Assembly (NCBI GenBank): GCA_937923365.1
Contig: CALAIJ010000121.1
Coordinates: 1 to 11,281 of the forward strand
Source of the DNA: an uncultured Sulfitobacter sp.
GTDB lineage: Bacteria > Pseudomonadota > Alphaproteobacteria > Rhodobacterales > Rhodobacteraceae
Reading direction: 5' to 3'
Length of the DNA: 11,281 nucleotides
The notes under the pieces were generated by a model that searched no databases, had not been told where the DNA came from, and saw only the letters and a program-made list of their open reading frames with translations. Shown piece after piece: positions 1 through 7,021 of this stretch. The position numbers and the translations under genes are program-made. Positions within the stretch are counted from its first letter, which is position 1. The number at the start of each line of letters is the position of its first letter.

Positions 1-113
1 GATTGCCCCGTCTGGAACTTAGTGACCTCCATAGGCCCTGCAAAACCCGGCAAGTGCCGCGTAAGATAACTCGCAACCGCCGCTTCGTCCAATACCTGTG
101 TGTCCGCGCTCAT
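1..113 (-). CDS. Phosphotransferase (APH/ACAD10-like kinase), N-terminal fragment
   Basis: Only the first 37 codons lie in the window; the gene runs off the left edge. It starts at ATG 113-111 behind the ribosome-binding site AGGGAG. The start MSADTQVLDEAAVASYLTRH followed by LPGFAGPMEVTKFQTGQS matches the N-terminus of the APH-fold 'phosphotransferase family' fused to or encoded beside acyl-CoA dehydrogenases. GFxGP-x-KFxxGQS is the glycine-rich nucleotide-binding strand region. Known relatives are LvaA of Pseudomonas putida and the kinase domain of ACAD10/11, which phosphorylate 4-hydroxyacyl-CoA. The kinase catalytic residues are outside the window, so substrate and activity are inferred. 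It is the last visible gene of the minus-strand operon, 12 bases after the stop of the broken phosphatase, whose TAA lies next to its ribosome-binding site. Cytoplasmic. Confidence 0.75.
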   Translation of the reverse strand, partial: MSADTQVLDEAAVASYLTRHLPGFAGPMEVTKFQTGQ

Positions 114-125
114 TGCCGGTCTCCC

Positions 126-506
126 TTAGCTGTCGCTTTGCTGCCGCGCACCCGCATGCGTCACAAAAATGGGGTGTAGCGTTGAATTCGTGTAGGGAAA
201 ATGCGTTTTGCAGTCCCCTTTGACCAAATCAGGCAGGTTACCCTTGAACCGGGCGCTCAACAGGTCCGCAAAGTCATAATCGTTGAATCCGCTGTGTTCC
301 TCGGAGGGCTGGTCAAAACCTATTGAAGACAATTTGTCCCCTTGCCGGTTCAGTGTGCCAGTCTCCAAACGGTCAGGGCTCCACTCCAACTCGCACAGCA
401 CCGCACCGACACCGCGTGATTGCTGGTGACCCAGATCGGACAGCACGTCATAATTGTCCTGAACAAAGGACGCCTGCCCATGGCGGATGACCAACAGCTC
501 AGCGAT
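126..506 (-). pseudogene. Histidine phosphatase remnant: lost start and internal deletion
   Basis: The reading frame begins IAELLVIRHGQASFVQDNYD, the N-terminus of a histidine phosphatase (phosphoglycerate-mutase-like) with the catalytic RHG. The codon where relatives have their initiating Met-x-Glu-Leu-Leu is ATC (506-504), not ATG; the first usable starts are CTG/TTG at 497/494. The frame stays family-like to LVKGDCKTHF and then ends after 23 unrelated residues, giving about 122 residues against the usual roughly 190-220. At the TTTT run (198-201) a switch of frame reads SLHEFNATPHF (198-166), which resembles the family's C-terminal FNxxPH(L/F) motif; the intact paralogue at 7022-7678 ends FNDVSHL. 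The likely history is an internal deletion that removed the second catalytic histidine and changed frame. Its place between the flavoprotein and kinase genes suggests it once acted in this operon. I judge it non-functional; a sequencing error is less likely because two separate lesions are present. Confidence 0.7.
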
Positions 507-529
507 GGTGGCACCATTGCCCTACTGTG

Positions 530-563
530 CGAAACTCCGCCGTCACACTCACGAAAACTCCGC
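530..563. repeat. Imperfect direct repeat at the end of the NMO-like gene
   Basis: The strings cgaaactccgc (530-540) and cgaaaactccgc (552-563) are the same 11 bases with one extra A, 22 bases apart. One copy encodes the last residues of the nitronate monooxygenase-like protein (AAEFS) and the other lies just past its stop. This looks like a small local duplication next to the decayed phosphatase. It may mark slippage or a rearrangement joint, or may be chance. Confidence 0.4.
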
Positions 564-1538
564 TGCTAACGTCTTGCCAGCAACCTCGTATTCCGCAGCA
601 ATTCGGTCGACGATCTTGCCCGCAGGCCCAATTGATTTGATAGCGCCTATCCCCTGTCCAGATCCCCAAATCGTTTTCCACGCTTTAGGTTTTTCGCGGT
701 CTGTTCCAAAGTTCATCGACGATGCATCCGCTTTCGGAAGATTGTCTGGGTCCATCCCCGCTGCCTGCACTGAGCCTTTCAGGTAGTTGCCCCAAACCCC
801 GGTGAACAAGGAAGAATAAACAATGTCTTCAGCACCTGAGCTGACGATCATGTCCTTGTAGGCTTGATCTGCATTCGCCTCGTCCGTAGCAATGAACGGC
901 GATCCGGTATAACCCAGATCAGCCCCCATCGCTCGTGCGCCAAGCAGCGACTCGCCCGTCGCGATCGCACCAGACAAAGCGACCGGCCCCGCGTACCATT
1001 CACGGATTTCACGCACCAACGCGAACGGGGATTGTTGGCCTGCGTGCCCGCCCGCACCAGCAGCCACAGCGACCAAGCCATCGGCCCCCTTCTCAACTGC
1101 CTTCTTCGCAAATCTGTTATTGATGATGTCGTGCAGCACGATCCCGCCGCAGGAATGCGCGGCCTCGTTCACTTCAACCCGTGCCCCGAGCGAGGTGATC
1201 CAGATCGGCACTTCATGTTTGACGCAAATCTCAAGATCCCGGTCCAGCCGCGTGTTGGAGCGGTGCACGATCTGGTTGACCGCATAGGGGGCAGCAGGTT
1301 GATCGGGGTTGGCCTGATTATGGCGGTCCAACTCTTCCTTGATCTCGGTCAGCCAAGTGTCGAGCAGCGGATGCTCCCCAGCGCCTTCGCGGGCGTTCAA
1401 GGCGGGGAAGGAGCCGACAATACCCGCTTTGCACTGCGCGATCACCAGCTTTGGCACCGAAATGATAAACAGCGGCGAGGCAATCAGCGGAATACGCAGG
1501 CCTTGCAGCGCGGCTGGCAAATGTGAGTCCATACGCAT
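549..1538 (-). CDS. Nitronate monooxygenase-like FMN flavoprotein
   Basis: A 329-residue TIM-barrel flavoprotein of the nitronate monooxygenase / 2-nitropropane dioxygenase family. The N-terminal strand PLIASPLFIISVPKLVIAQC and GIVGSFPALNAR (about 40-50) fit the FMN-binding barrel entrance. GAGGHAGQ (161-168) carries the family's active-site histidine region, and GADLGYTGSPFIAT (205-218) corresponds to the phosphate-binding GAdxxxxGtxFlaT motif. I chose ATG at 1538-1536 because it overlaps the thiolase stop by one base (TGATG) and has GAGGTG upstream; an open frame extends 16 codons further but covers thiolase sequence. Classical members oxidise alkyl nitronates such as propionate-3-nitronate. 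In acyl-CoA operons, relatives such as mycobacterial IpdC instead act on CoA-linked ring substrates, so the real substrate here is open. Probably cytoplasmic. Family assignment is firm, reaction is not. Confidence 0.85.
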   Translation of the reverse strand: MRMDSHLPAALQGLRIPLIASPLFIISVPKLVIAQCKAGIVGSFPALNAREGAGEHPLLDTWLTEIKEELDRHNQANPDQPAAPYAVNQIVHRSNTRLDRDLEICVKHEVPIWITSLGARVEVNEAAHSCGGIVLHDIINNRFAKKAVEKGADGLVAVAAGAGGHAGQQSPFALVREIREWYAGPVALSGAIATGESLLGARAMGADLGYTGSPFIATDEANADQAYKDMIVSSGAEDIVYSSLFTGVWGNYLKGSVQAAGMDPDNLPKADASSMNFGTDREKPKAWKTIWGSGQGIGAIKSIGPAGKIVDRIAAEYEVAGKTLAAEFS

Positions 1539-2734
1539 CAAAGCACCTCGAACAGGCCCGCAGCCCCCATGCCGCCTCCGACACACATCGTGCAGACAAC
1601 GTATCTCACACCGCGCCGTTTTCCCTCGATCAGGGCGTGGCCGACCATGCGGGCACCAGACATACCGTAGGGGTGGCCGATGGAAATCGCGCCGCCATCG
1701 ACGTTGAGCAATTCATCCGGGATGCCCAGCTGGTCGCGCGAATAGAGCACCTGAACCGCAAACGCTTCGTTGAGTTCCCACAGGCCGATGTCCTCCATCT
1801 TTAGCCCATGCGCTTTCAGCAATGGCGGAACAGCATAAATCGGCCCAATGCCCATTTCATCGGGCGCGCAACCCGCGGCCATAACGCCGATGTATCGACC
1901 CAGCGGCTCAAGTCCCGCTTTCTCAGCCGCTTTCGCCTCCATGATCACACTCGCAGATGCGCCATCACTTAGCTGGGACGCGTTGCCAGCGGTGATGAAC
2001 TTACCTTCCTTTATCCGCATCCCGTCTTTGAAAACGGATTTCAGACCAGCGAGACTCTCCACAGACGTCCCTGGGCGATTGCCCTCGTCTTTGGCCAGCG
2101 TCACCTCATGCTCGGAAATCTCTTTCGTTTCGCGATCCTGCACCATCATCGTTGATGTCATCGGCACGATTTCAGCGTCAAATCGCCCAGCTTCCTGTGC
2201 AGCCGCCGTGCGATCTTGCGAGCGTGCAGCATACTCGTCCTGCACCTCACGGCTCACGCCATAGCGTTCTGCAACGGTTTCGGCGGTTTCTAACATAGAC
2301 ATGTAAATATCGGGCTTATTCGCCATCAACCAAGGGTCCGCTTTCATGCGCATCTCTTTGGTCTGCACCATGGAAATACTCTCGACACCGCCGCCTATCG
2401 CAACGTCCATGCCGTCCATCACAACCTGCTTGGCCGCTGTGGCGATGGCCATCATCCCCGAGGCGCACTGGCGGTCAAGCGACATTCCCGCAACGCTGAC
2501 GGGCAAGCCTGCGCGCACAGCCGCTTGACGGGCGATATTGCCGGCCGAATGCCCCTGTTGCAAGGCGGAGCCAAGGACGACGTCCTGCACCATGCCTGGA
2601 TCAACGCCTGCGCGTGCAACCGCGTGTTCAATGGCATGGCCTGCAAGCTGTTGGGGCGTGGTGTTGTTGAACGCCCCACGATAGGCCTTGCCTATAGGGG
2701 TTCGGGCGGTGGATACGATAACGGCGTCACGCAT
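1538..2734 (-). CDS. Thiolase (acetyl-CoA C-acyltransferase)
   Basis: A full-length thiolase of 398 residues that cleaves 3-ketoacyl-CoA with CoA to release acetyl-CoA (or propionyl-CoA) and a shortened acyl-CoA. All catalytic elements are present: nucleophile Cys90 in [16 protein letters not shown] at 322-328, His354 in [16 protein letters not shown], and the acid/base Cys384 in [10 protein letters not shown]. Length and layout fit degradative thiolases (FadA type), though sequence alone does not exclude the biosynthetic direction. It starts at ATG 2734 with TAGGAAA upstream, 26 bases after the dehydrogenase gene, and overlaps the next gene by one base. It is the last step of the beta-oxidation set in this operon. 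The gene symbol is left blank because several thiolase paralogues are usual in such genomes. Confidence 0.95.
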   Translation of the reverse strand: MRDAVIVSTARTPIGKAYRGAFNNTTPQQLAGHAIEHAVARAGVDPGMVQDVVLGSALQQGHSAGNIARQAAVRAGLPVSVAGMSLDRQCASGMMAIATAAKQVVMDGMDVAIGGGVESISMVQTKEMRMKADPWLMANKPDIYMSMLETAETVAERYGVSREVQDEYAARSQDRTAAAQEAGRFDAEIVPMTSTMMVQDRETKEISEHEVTLAKDEGNRPGTSVESLAGLKSVFKDGMRIKEGKFITAGNASQLSDGASASVIMEAKAAEKAGLEPLGRYIGVMAAGCAPDEMGIGPIYAVPPLLKAHGLKMEDIGLWELNEAFAVQVLYSRDQLGIPDELLNVDGGAISIGHPYGMSGARMVGHALIEGKRRGVRYVVCTMCVGGGMGAAGLFEVL

Positions 2735-2760
2735 GTGAGTTTCCTAGCTTTTTGGGCTTG

Positions 2761-3582
2761 TCAAAGTAGAGCTTGTTCAAAGATGTTCGGGCCGGACATC
2801 ACATTGATGCCGCCGGACACCGGTATGACAGCGCCAGTGATATAGGCCCCGCCGCGTCCGCAAAGAAACAGCATGCAGCCTGCAATGTCTTCATCTCGGC
2901 CTACGCGCTTTAGAGGAACATCGCCGCCAACCTTATCGCGCATACCCTCGTCGTGGGTGGCAAATGCTGTCATGCGGGACACGAATGGCCCCGGTGCAAG
3001 CGCATTTACAGTGATCGCTTCACTCGCCAATTCCTTGGCCATTATTTTGCTCAAGTGAATAACCGCCGCTTTTGACGCCGCATAGCTATAGGCCCCATCG
3101 CCCATCTCGCGCTCGCCCATGACAGAGCCCACATTCACAACGCGCGCAGGATCATCGACGGTGCCAGAAGCTTTAAGCATCGGTAGCAGCTTTTGTGTCA
3201 GATCGAACAGACCCGCCACGTTCACATCCATCACCTTGGACCACGCCTTAAACGGGAAATCACCCAAAGGCGCACCCCAAGTTATGCCTGCGTTGTTCAT
3301 CAGGATATCGAGTGTGTCTGTGCGCTCCTTCACGGCCGCGACCAGCGCATCGACGCCTTCTTCGCTGCCGACATCACCAGCGAACCCGATCGCCTCGCCA
3401 AGAGCGCCTAGCGCATTCAACTCTGCCGCGACAGCCTCGCAGGCATCGCCTTTTCGGCTGGCCAGCAGGACCGTGGCCCCAGCGCGGATCAGCCCTTCAG
3501 CGGCCATGCGGCCAATGCCAGTGGCTCCGCCTGTGACCAGTGCCACCTTGCCCTTGAGACCAAAGAGTGTCTCGATATCCAT
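2761..3582 (-). CDS. Short-chain dehydrogenase/reductase, likely 3-hydroxyacyl-CoA dehydrogenase
   Basis: A classical SDR of 273 residues. The cofactor motif TGGATGIG is at 17-24, NNAG at 96-99, catalytic Ser153 in VGSVMG, and YAASK with Tyr167 and Lys171. The end reads GGAYITGAVIPVSGGIN, the usual SDR C-terminal strand. SRKGD after the second strand (42-46) hints at NADP(H) or mixed preference, but this is weak. The start is ATG 3582-3580, overlapping the preceding TAA by one base (TAATG), with GAGGGG as ribosome-binding site; an open frame reaches 19 codons further upstream but lies inside the neighbouring gene. Between the acyl-CoA dehydrogenases and the thiolase, the natural role is oxidation of a 3-hydroxyacyl-CoA to the 3-keto compound. 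A dehydrogenase for another hydroxyl on the chain is possible. Cytoplasmic. Confidence 0.9.
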   Translation of the reverse strand: MDIETLFGLKGKVALVTGGATGIGRMAAEGLIRAGATVLLASRKGDACEAVAAELNALGALGEAIGFAGDVGSEEGVDALVAAVKERTDTLDILMNNAGITWGAPLGDFPFKAWSKVMDVNVAGLFDLTQKLLPMLKASGTVDDPARVVNVGSVMGEREMGDGAYSYAASKAAVIHLSKIMAKELASEAITVNALAPGPFVSRMTAFATHDEGMRDKVGGDVPLKRVGRDEDIAGCMLFLCGRGGAYITGAVIPVSGGINVMSGPNIFEQALL

Positions 3583-4697
3583 TAAAAGCCCCTCGCTGCT
3601 GCGACCTTTTCGGCGTGATAGCTGTAATCGCCCAGCCATTCTGCGCCGACCCGCGCCCGTTTCATATAGAAACCCATGTCAAAGGCATCTGTCATCCCAA
3701 CGCCGCCGTGCATTTGTACGCCTTCTTGCACCGCCAGAATGGCCGTCTTTGTCGCGCGCGCCTTGGCGAGCGATACTGCAAGAGCGGCGTTGCCCAAGTC
3801 TTCATCCATCATTCGACCCGCATTCAGGATCGCGCTCGACGTCACTTCGATCTCGCACCACAAATGCGCCGCGCGATGTTGCAAGGCTTGGAAGCGGCCA
3901 ATCTCTATACCGAATTGCTTGCGCTCTTTCAGATAGTCGATGGTCATACCAAACGCGCCCGCTGACAGGCCCGTCATTTCAGCCGCAAGAGCCGCCTGCC
4001 CTGCCTGCAGTGCAGGTTTCAGCACTTCCATCGCATTATCAACCGCACCAAGCACATCTTCGCCTGTCGCCTCGACGTCCTCGAACGTGATCCGCGCGGC
4101 ATCGCGCGCATCGATCATGTTGGATTTCTCAAGGCTGATCCCTGCGCGATCCGCTGGAATATCAAACAGCGTCAACCCATTCGCAGTGCGCGCCAGAACC
4201 AGCAAACGATCCGCCAAAGCACCATCGACAACAAACTGCTTTTTACCGCTCAAACGGAAACCATTGCCATCGGCGCGCGCGTCCATTTGCGTGGCTTCAG
4301 GATCAAACTTGATCCCCTCATCCACCGCCAATGCATAGGTCGCGTCCCCTGATGCGATCTTGGCCAAGGCTCCCAGCGCACGCGTATCGCTGACCTGTCG
4401 CAATGCCGTCGCGGCGATCACTGCGCTCGACAGAAACGGCGAGACCGATAGCGTCTTACCCATTTCTTCTGCGATCACATTCGCGGCGGCAAAGCCCATG
4501 TCCGAGCCACCTGCGCTTTCAGGAACCAGCACGCCCGCCCAGCCCATATCGGCCATTTCTTTCCACGCCGCCGCATCGTGCGTGCTGCCCGCATCGCGCA
4601 TTTCGCGCAGCTTGCTTACAGGGCTTGCATTGTCCAGATATCCGCGCGCCATATCAGCCAGCATGGTCTCTTCGTCTGTTTTTACCAGTTTTGCCAT
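3582..4697 (-). CDS. Acyl-CoA dehydrogenase, subunit without catalytic Glu
   Basis: A 371-residue acyl-CoA dehydrogenase-fold protein. ERKQFGIEIGRFQALQH (258-274) is the family motif whose arginine (Arg259) reaches across to the FAD of the partner subunit. MHGGVGMTDAFDMGFYMKRA is the C-terminal family signature. Two hallmarks are missing. The segment aligning with the catalytic IYEGT of typical enzymes reads AEWLGDYS, with Leu355 at the glutamate position. There is also no (Y/S)EPxAGSD motif around residues 122-132. It starts five bases after the partner gene ends. These features match the poorly catalytic half of heterotetrameric acyl-CoA dehydrogenases such as the mycobacterial FadE pairs (ChsE1/ChsE2 type). 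Together the two subunits would oxidise an acyl-CoA to the 2-enoyl-CoA, passing electrons to ETF. Alignment of the missing residues was by eye. Confidence 0.92.
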   Translation of the reverse strand: MAKLVKTDEETMLADMARGYLDNASPVSKLREMRDAGSTHDAAAWKEMADMGWAGVLVPESAGGSDMGFAAANVIAEEMGKTLSVSPFLSSAVIAATALRQVSDTRALGALAKIASGDATYALAVDEGIKFDPEATQMDARADGNGFRLSGKKQFVVDGALADRLLVLARTANGLTLFDIPADRAGISLEKSNMIDARDAARITFEDVEATGEDVLGAVDNAMEVLKPALQAGQAALAAEMTGLSAGAFGMTIDYLKERKQFGIEIGRFQALQHRAAHLWCEIEVTSSAILNAGRMMDEDLGNAALAVSLAKARATKTAILAVQEGVQMHGGVGMTDAFDMGFYMKRARVGAEWLGDYSYHAEKVAAARGF

Positions 4698-4702
4698 TTC
4701 TT

Positions 4703-5872
4703 CTACCCCGGAAGCCCAAGAACACGCCGCGACACGATGGAAAGCATCACCTCGCTCGTGCCGCCCTCAATCGAATTGGCCTTGGTGCGTAGCCAGTCGC
4801 CCGCGCGGTTGCCAAGGGGTCCATCCCATTCCAGCGCGTCAGAGCCGCCAGCGGCCATCATCAACTCGTGCCGCTGTTTGTTCAACTCTGTGCCCACGTA
4901 TTTGAGCATCGCCGAGGCATCACCCGCGCCCTGTCCCGCCTCGGACTGGTCTTTGTAACGCTCAAGCGTCAGGCCAATTGCCAGCGTATCTATTTCGCAT
5001 TTCATCGCATCCGCGCGCAGGGTCGCATCCATCAGATTGCCCATAGTCTCGGACAGGACAGCCCCCAACGCACGCCCGCCACCTGCAAGGCCGCCCGCCC
5101 CGCCAGAGATCATTTCGCGCTCGTGGGTCAGCAGGTACTTGGCCACATCCCAGCCCTTGTTTTCTTCGCCGACAATCTGGCCTTTCGGCACTTTGACGTC
5201 AGTAAAGAACGTTTCGCAAAACGGGGAAATCCCGCTGATCATTTTGATCGGACGCGTCTCGACGCCGGTGTCTTCCATGCTCAGCAGCAGGAACGAAATT
5301 CCTTTGTGCTTGGGCGCTTCGCGATCCGTACGCACGAGCGCGAATATCCAATCGGCCTTATCCGCATAAGAGGTCCAGATCTTTTGCCCGTTCACCAACC
5401 AGTGATCGCCCTCGTCCGCGCCGTGGGTCTGCACGTTCGCCAGATCGGAGCCAGCCCCCGGTTCGGAATATCCTTGGCACCAGCGTACATCGCCGCGCGC
5501 GACAGGGGGCAAATAATGCAGTTTTTGTTCGTGAGAGCCAAAGTGAAGCAATGCGGGACCCAGCATCCAGATGCCAAAACTCTGCAGGGGAACGCGCGCG
5601 TTGATCAGCGCCATTTCCTCGTGGAAGACTTTTTCCTGATCGCGGCTCAGGCCAGCACCGCCATACTCCACGGGCCAAGTGGGCACAGTGTAGCCCTTGG
5701 CGGCACACCGCTCTAGCCAAACTCTCTGCGCATCCGAGGTAAAAACCCAATCCTTGCCGCCCCAGCAGATGCTCTCTTCGGTCACCAGCCCATCGCGCAT
5801 TTCAGCGGGGCAGTTTTCCTCCAGCCAGTCGCGCAGCTCCGCGCGGAATGCCTCCGTGGGGTTCGCTGTCAT
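4703..5872 (-). CDS. Acyl-CoA dehydrogenase, subunit with catalytic Glu
   Basis: A 389-residue acyl-CoA dehydrogenase. It has GYSEPGAGSD (134-143), the flavin/substrate motif; KIWTSYA (164-170), the flavin-shielding loop; and NSIEGGTSEV near the end, with the catalytic base Glu369. It lacks the RxQFG motif: the matching helix reads EREMISGGAGGLAGGG (251-266). It therefore complements the next gene, which has the arginine but not the glutamate. I chose ATG 5872-5870 because GGGAGGA sits eight bases upstream; a TTG two codons earlier would overlap that site's spacing. It is the first gene of the minus-strand operon and would be controlled from 5873-6011. Expected to form an FAD-containing alpha2beta2 enzyme with its neighbour. 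The acyl substrate cannot be read from the sequence; mycobacterial pairs of this kind act on sterol side chains, but others are possible. Confidence 0.93.
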   Translation of the reverse strand: MTANPTEAFRAELRDWLEENCPAEMRDGLVTEESICWGGKDWVFTSDAQRVWLERCAAKGYTVPTWPVEYGGAGLSRDQEKVFHEEMALINARVPLQSFGIWMLGPALLHFGSHEQKLHYLPPVARGDVRWCQGYSEPGAGSDLANVQTHGADEGDHWLVNGQKIWTSYADKADWIFALVRTDREAPKHKGISFLLLSMEDTGVETRPIKMISGISPFCETFFTDVKVPKGQIVGEENKGWDVAKYLLTHEREMISGGAGGLAGGGRALGAVLSETMGNLMDATLRADAMKCEIDTLAIGLTLERYKDQSEAGQGAGDASAMLKYVGTELNKQRHELMMAAGGSDALEWDGPLGNRAGDWLRTKANSIEGGTSEVMLSIVSRRVLGLPG

Positions 5873-5893
5873 CTTCAAATTCCTCCCATAAAG

Positions 5894-5902
5894 ACGTCAC
5901 GT
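5894..5902. promoter_or_regulatory. Candidate operator ACGT-C-ACGT
   Basis: A nine-base odd-centre palindrome sits 22-30 bases before the ATG of the first acyl-CoA dehydrogenase gene, where a repressor would block transcription. The minus-strand context TTTACGTGACGTC vaguely recalls the ACGT-rich sites I remember for LiuR-type MerR regulators of acyl-CoA catabolism, but the spacing differs by one base. Weak on its own. Confidence 0.25.
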
Positions 5903-5907
5903 AAATT

Positions 5908-5924
5908 GCGGACATCTGTTCCGC
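5908..5924. promoter_or_regulatory. Inverted repeat GCGGA-N7-TCCGC, candidate operator
   Basis: Perfect five-base arms are separated by seven bases in the divergent spacer, 36-52 bases before the acyl-CoA dehydrogenase start. It has no T-run, so a terminator is unlikely. It could bind a dimeric regulator serving either promoter. Five-base arms occur by chance fairly often, so confidence is low. Confidence 0.25.
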
Positions 5925-6011
5925 TATGCAGAATGAATGCCCGAATTCCGATTGACAAGATACGACGCTACGTCCCAACTTCGCCGCAGCTTATACAGGG
6001 GGAAGCCGACA

Positions 6012-7010
6012 ATGAAGATATTGCTCAGCCAAGAAGTGGGCGGACCTGAGACACTGGTTCTAAGTACTATGCCGGCTCCTGAACCGGGCAAGAAGCAGGT
6101 CCGTATTAAGGTCCATGCGGCAGGCGTCAATTTCCCTGACACGCTGATCATTCGTGATCTTTACCAAATGAAACCGCCCCGTCCCTTTGCCCCGGGAGGA
6201 GAGATCGCAGGTGAGGTCGACGCTGTCGGTGAAGGTGTGCGCGATCTGAAGATTGGCGACCGTGTGCTTGGAATGGTTGGCTTTGGCGGCTTCGCCACGC
6301 AGGTCGTGGCGGACGTGGCCCGTGTGATCAAAATTCCTGACGCGATGCCCTACGATGACGCTGCGTGTTTTGTGCTAACCTATGGCACCTCGCATCACGC
6401 GTTAAAGGACCGCGCCGCAATCCAGCCGGGTGAAACGCTTTTGATATTAGGGGCCGCGGGCGGCGTTGGTGCGGCGGCCATCGAGCTGGGTAAAGCGGCA
6501 GGTGCCAGGGTCATCGCCGCTGTATCTTCAAGGGAAAAGGCACAGTTCTGCCGCGATCTCGGTGCGGATGAAACCCTGATTTATACCCGCGACATGTCGG
6601 ACCGCGCAGCCCAAAAGGACTTCTCTGCGCAGATCAAGACACTCTCCGGCGGTGAAGGTGTGGATGTCGTCTATGATGCAGTTGGCGGCGATTATGCCGA
6701 GCCAGCCGTGCGCGCGCTGAAATGGAAAGGGCGCTATCTGGTTGTCGGTTTCCCGGCGGGCATCCCAAAGATCCCCCTGAACCTGACACTTTTGAAAGGC
6801 TGCCAGATTGTCGGCGTCTTTTGGGGGGCGCATACGGCGCGCGAACCTCAAAATCACGCCGAGAACATGGGCGATCTGTTTCGCCTCTATGCAGAGGGCA
6901 AGATCAAACCGCAAATCTCCGCCCGCTTCGCGTTGGCCCAAGCGGGCGACGCGCTCAAGATGCTCGAAGAGCGCAAGGCGCTTGGCAAGATTGTGGTGAC
7001 GATGCCGTGA
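6012..7010 (+). CDS. Quinone oxidoreductase-type zinc-independent MDR reductase
   Basis: A 332-residue medium-chain dehydrogenase/reductase of the NADPH:quinone oxidoreductase branch. The N-terminal GroES-like domain has HAAGVNFPDTLIIRDLYQ (35-52) and the substrate-loop motif PGGEIAGEVDAVG (61-73). The Rossmann domain has LGAAGGVGAAAIELGK (146-161), with SSREK after the second strand, as seen in NADPH-preferring members. The structural- and catalytic-zinc cysteines are absent, as expected in this branch. Start: ATG 6012 behind AGGGGGAAG; the frame is open 25 codons upstream but those codons fill the promoter region. Likely reaction: NADPH-dependent reduction of quinones or of the double bond of alpha,beta-unsaturated carbonyl or acyl compounds. 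It is monocistronic, divergent from the acyl-CoA operon and 11 bases from the convergent phosphatase. Substrate unknown. Confidence 0.9.
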   Translation: MKILLSQEVGGPETLVLSTMPAPEPGKKQVRIKVHAAGVNFPDTLIIRDLYQMKPPRPFAPGGEIAGEVDAVGEGVRDLKIGDRVLGMVGFGGFATQVVADVARVIKIPDAMPYDDAACFVLTYGTSHHALKDRAAIQPGETLLILGAAGGVGAAAIELGKAAGARVIAAVSSREKAQFCRDLGADETLIYTRDMSDRAAQKDFSAQIKTLSGGEGVDVVYDAVGGDYAEPAVRALKWKGRYLVVGFPAGIPKIPLNLTLLKGCQIVGVFWGAHTAREPQNHAENMGDLFRLYAEGKIKPQISARFALAQAGDALKMLEERKALGKIVVTMP

Positions 7011-7021
7011 TCATCAGGGCC

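Larger units (their letters stand above)
5873..6011. promoter_or_regulatory. Divergent control region between the acyl-CoA operon and the quinone-oxidoreductase gene
   Basis: These 139 bases separate two divergent starts and must hold the promoter of the five-to-seven-gene minus-strand operon and of the plus-strand gene. On the minus side the ribosome-binding site GGGAGGA is at about 5880-5886; on the plus side AGGGGGAAG is at 5997-6005. Two symmetric sequences are visible. The first is ACGT-C-ACGT at 5894-5902, inside minus-strand TTTACGTGACGTC. The second is GCGGA-7 bases-TCCGC at 5908-5924. Either could be an operator. A lone TTGACA is at 5952-5957, but no acceptable -10 hexamer stands 16-18 bases after it. 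No promoter can be placed with confidence. Confidence 0.55.

Noticed and set aside
126..175. VTHAG in the tail of the broken phosphatase, similar to the second catalytic histidine motif (VxHGG) of the family.
   Set aside because: It sits only about 10 residues before the stop, and the other frame over the same bases gives a convincing C-terminal family motif (FNATPHF). The VTHAG reading is probably chance.
864..1526. Long open frames on the plus strand opposite the minus-strand operon (for example 864-1526, 3119-4090, 4868-5716).
   Set aside because: Their compositions are rich in Arg, Ser, Pro and His, they show no family motifs, and they lie opposite well-supported genes. They are shadows of the high-GC third-position pattern.
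5952..5997. TTGACA at 5952 with TTATAC/TATACA near 5991 as a sigma-70 promoter.
   Set aside because: The spacing is over 30 bases and the -10-like hexamer touches the ribosome-binding site, leaving no room for a transcript leader.
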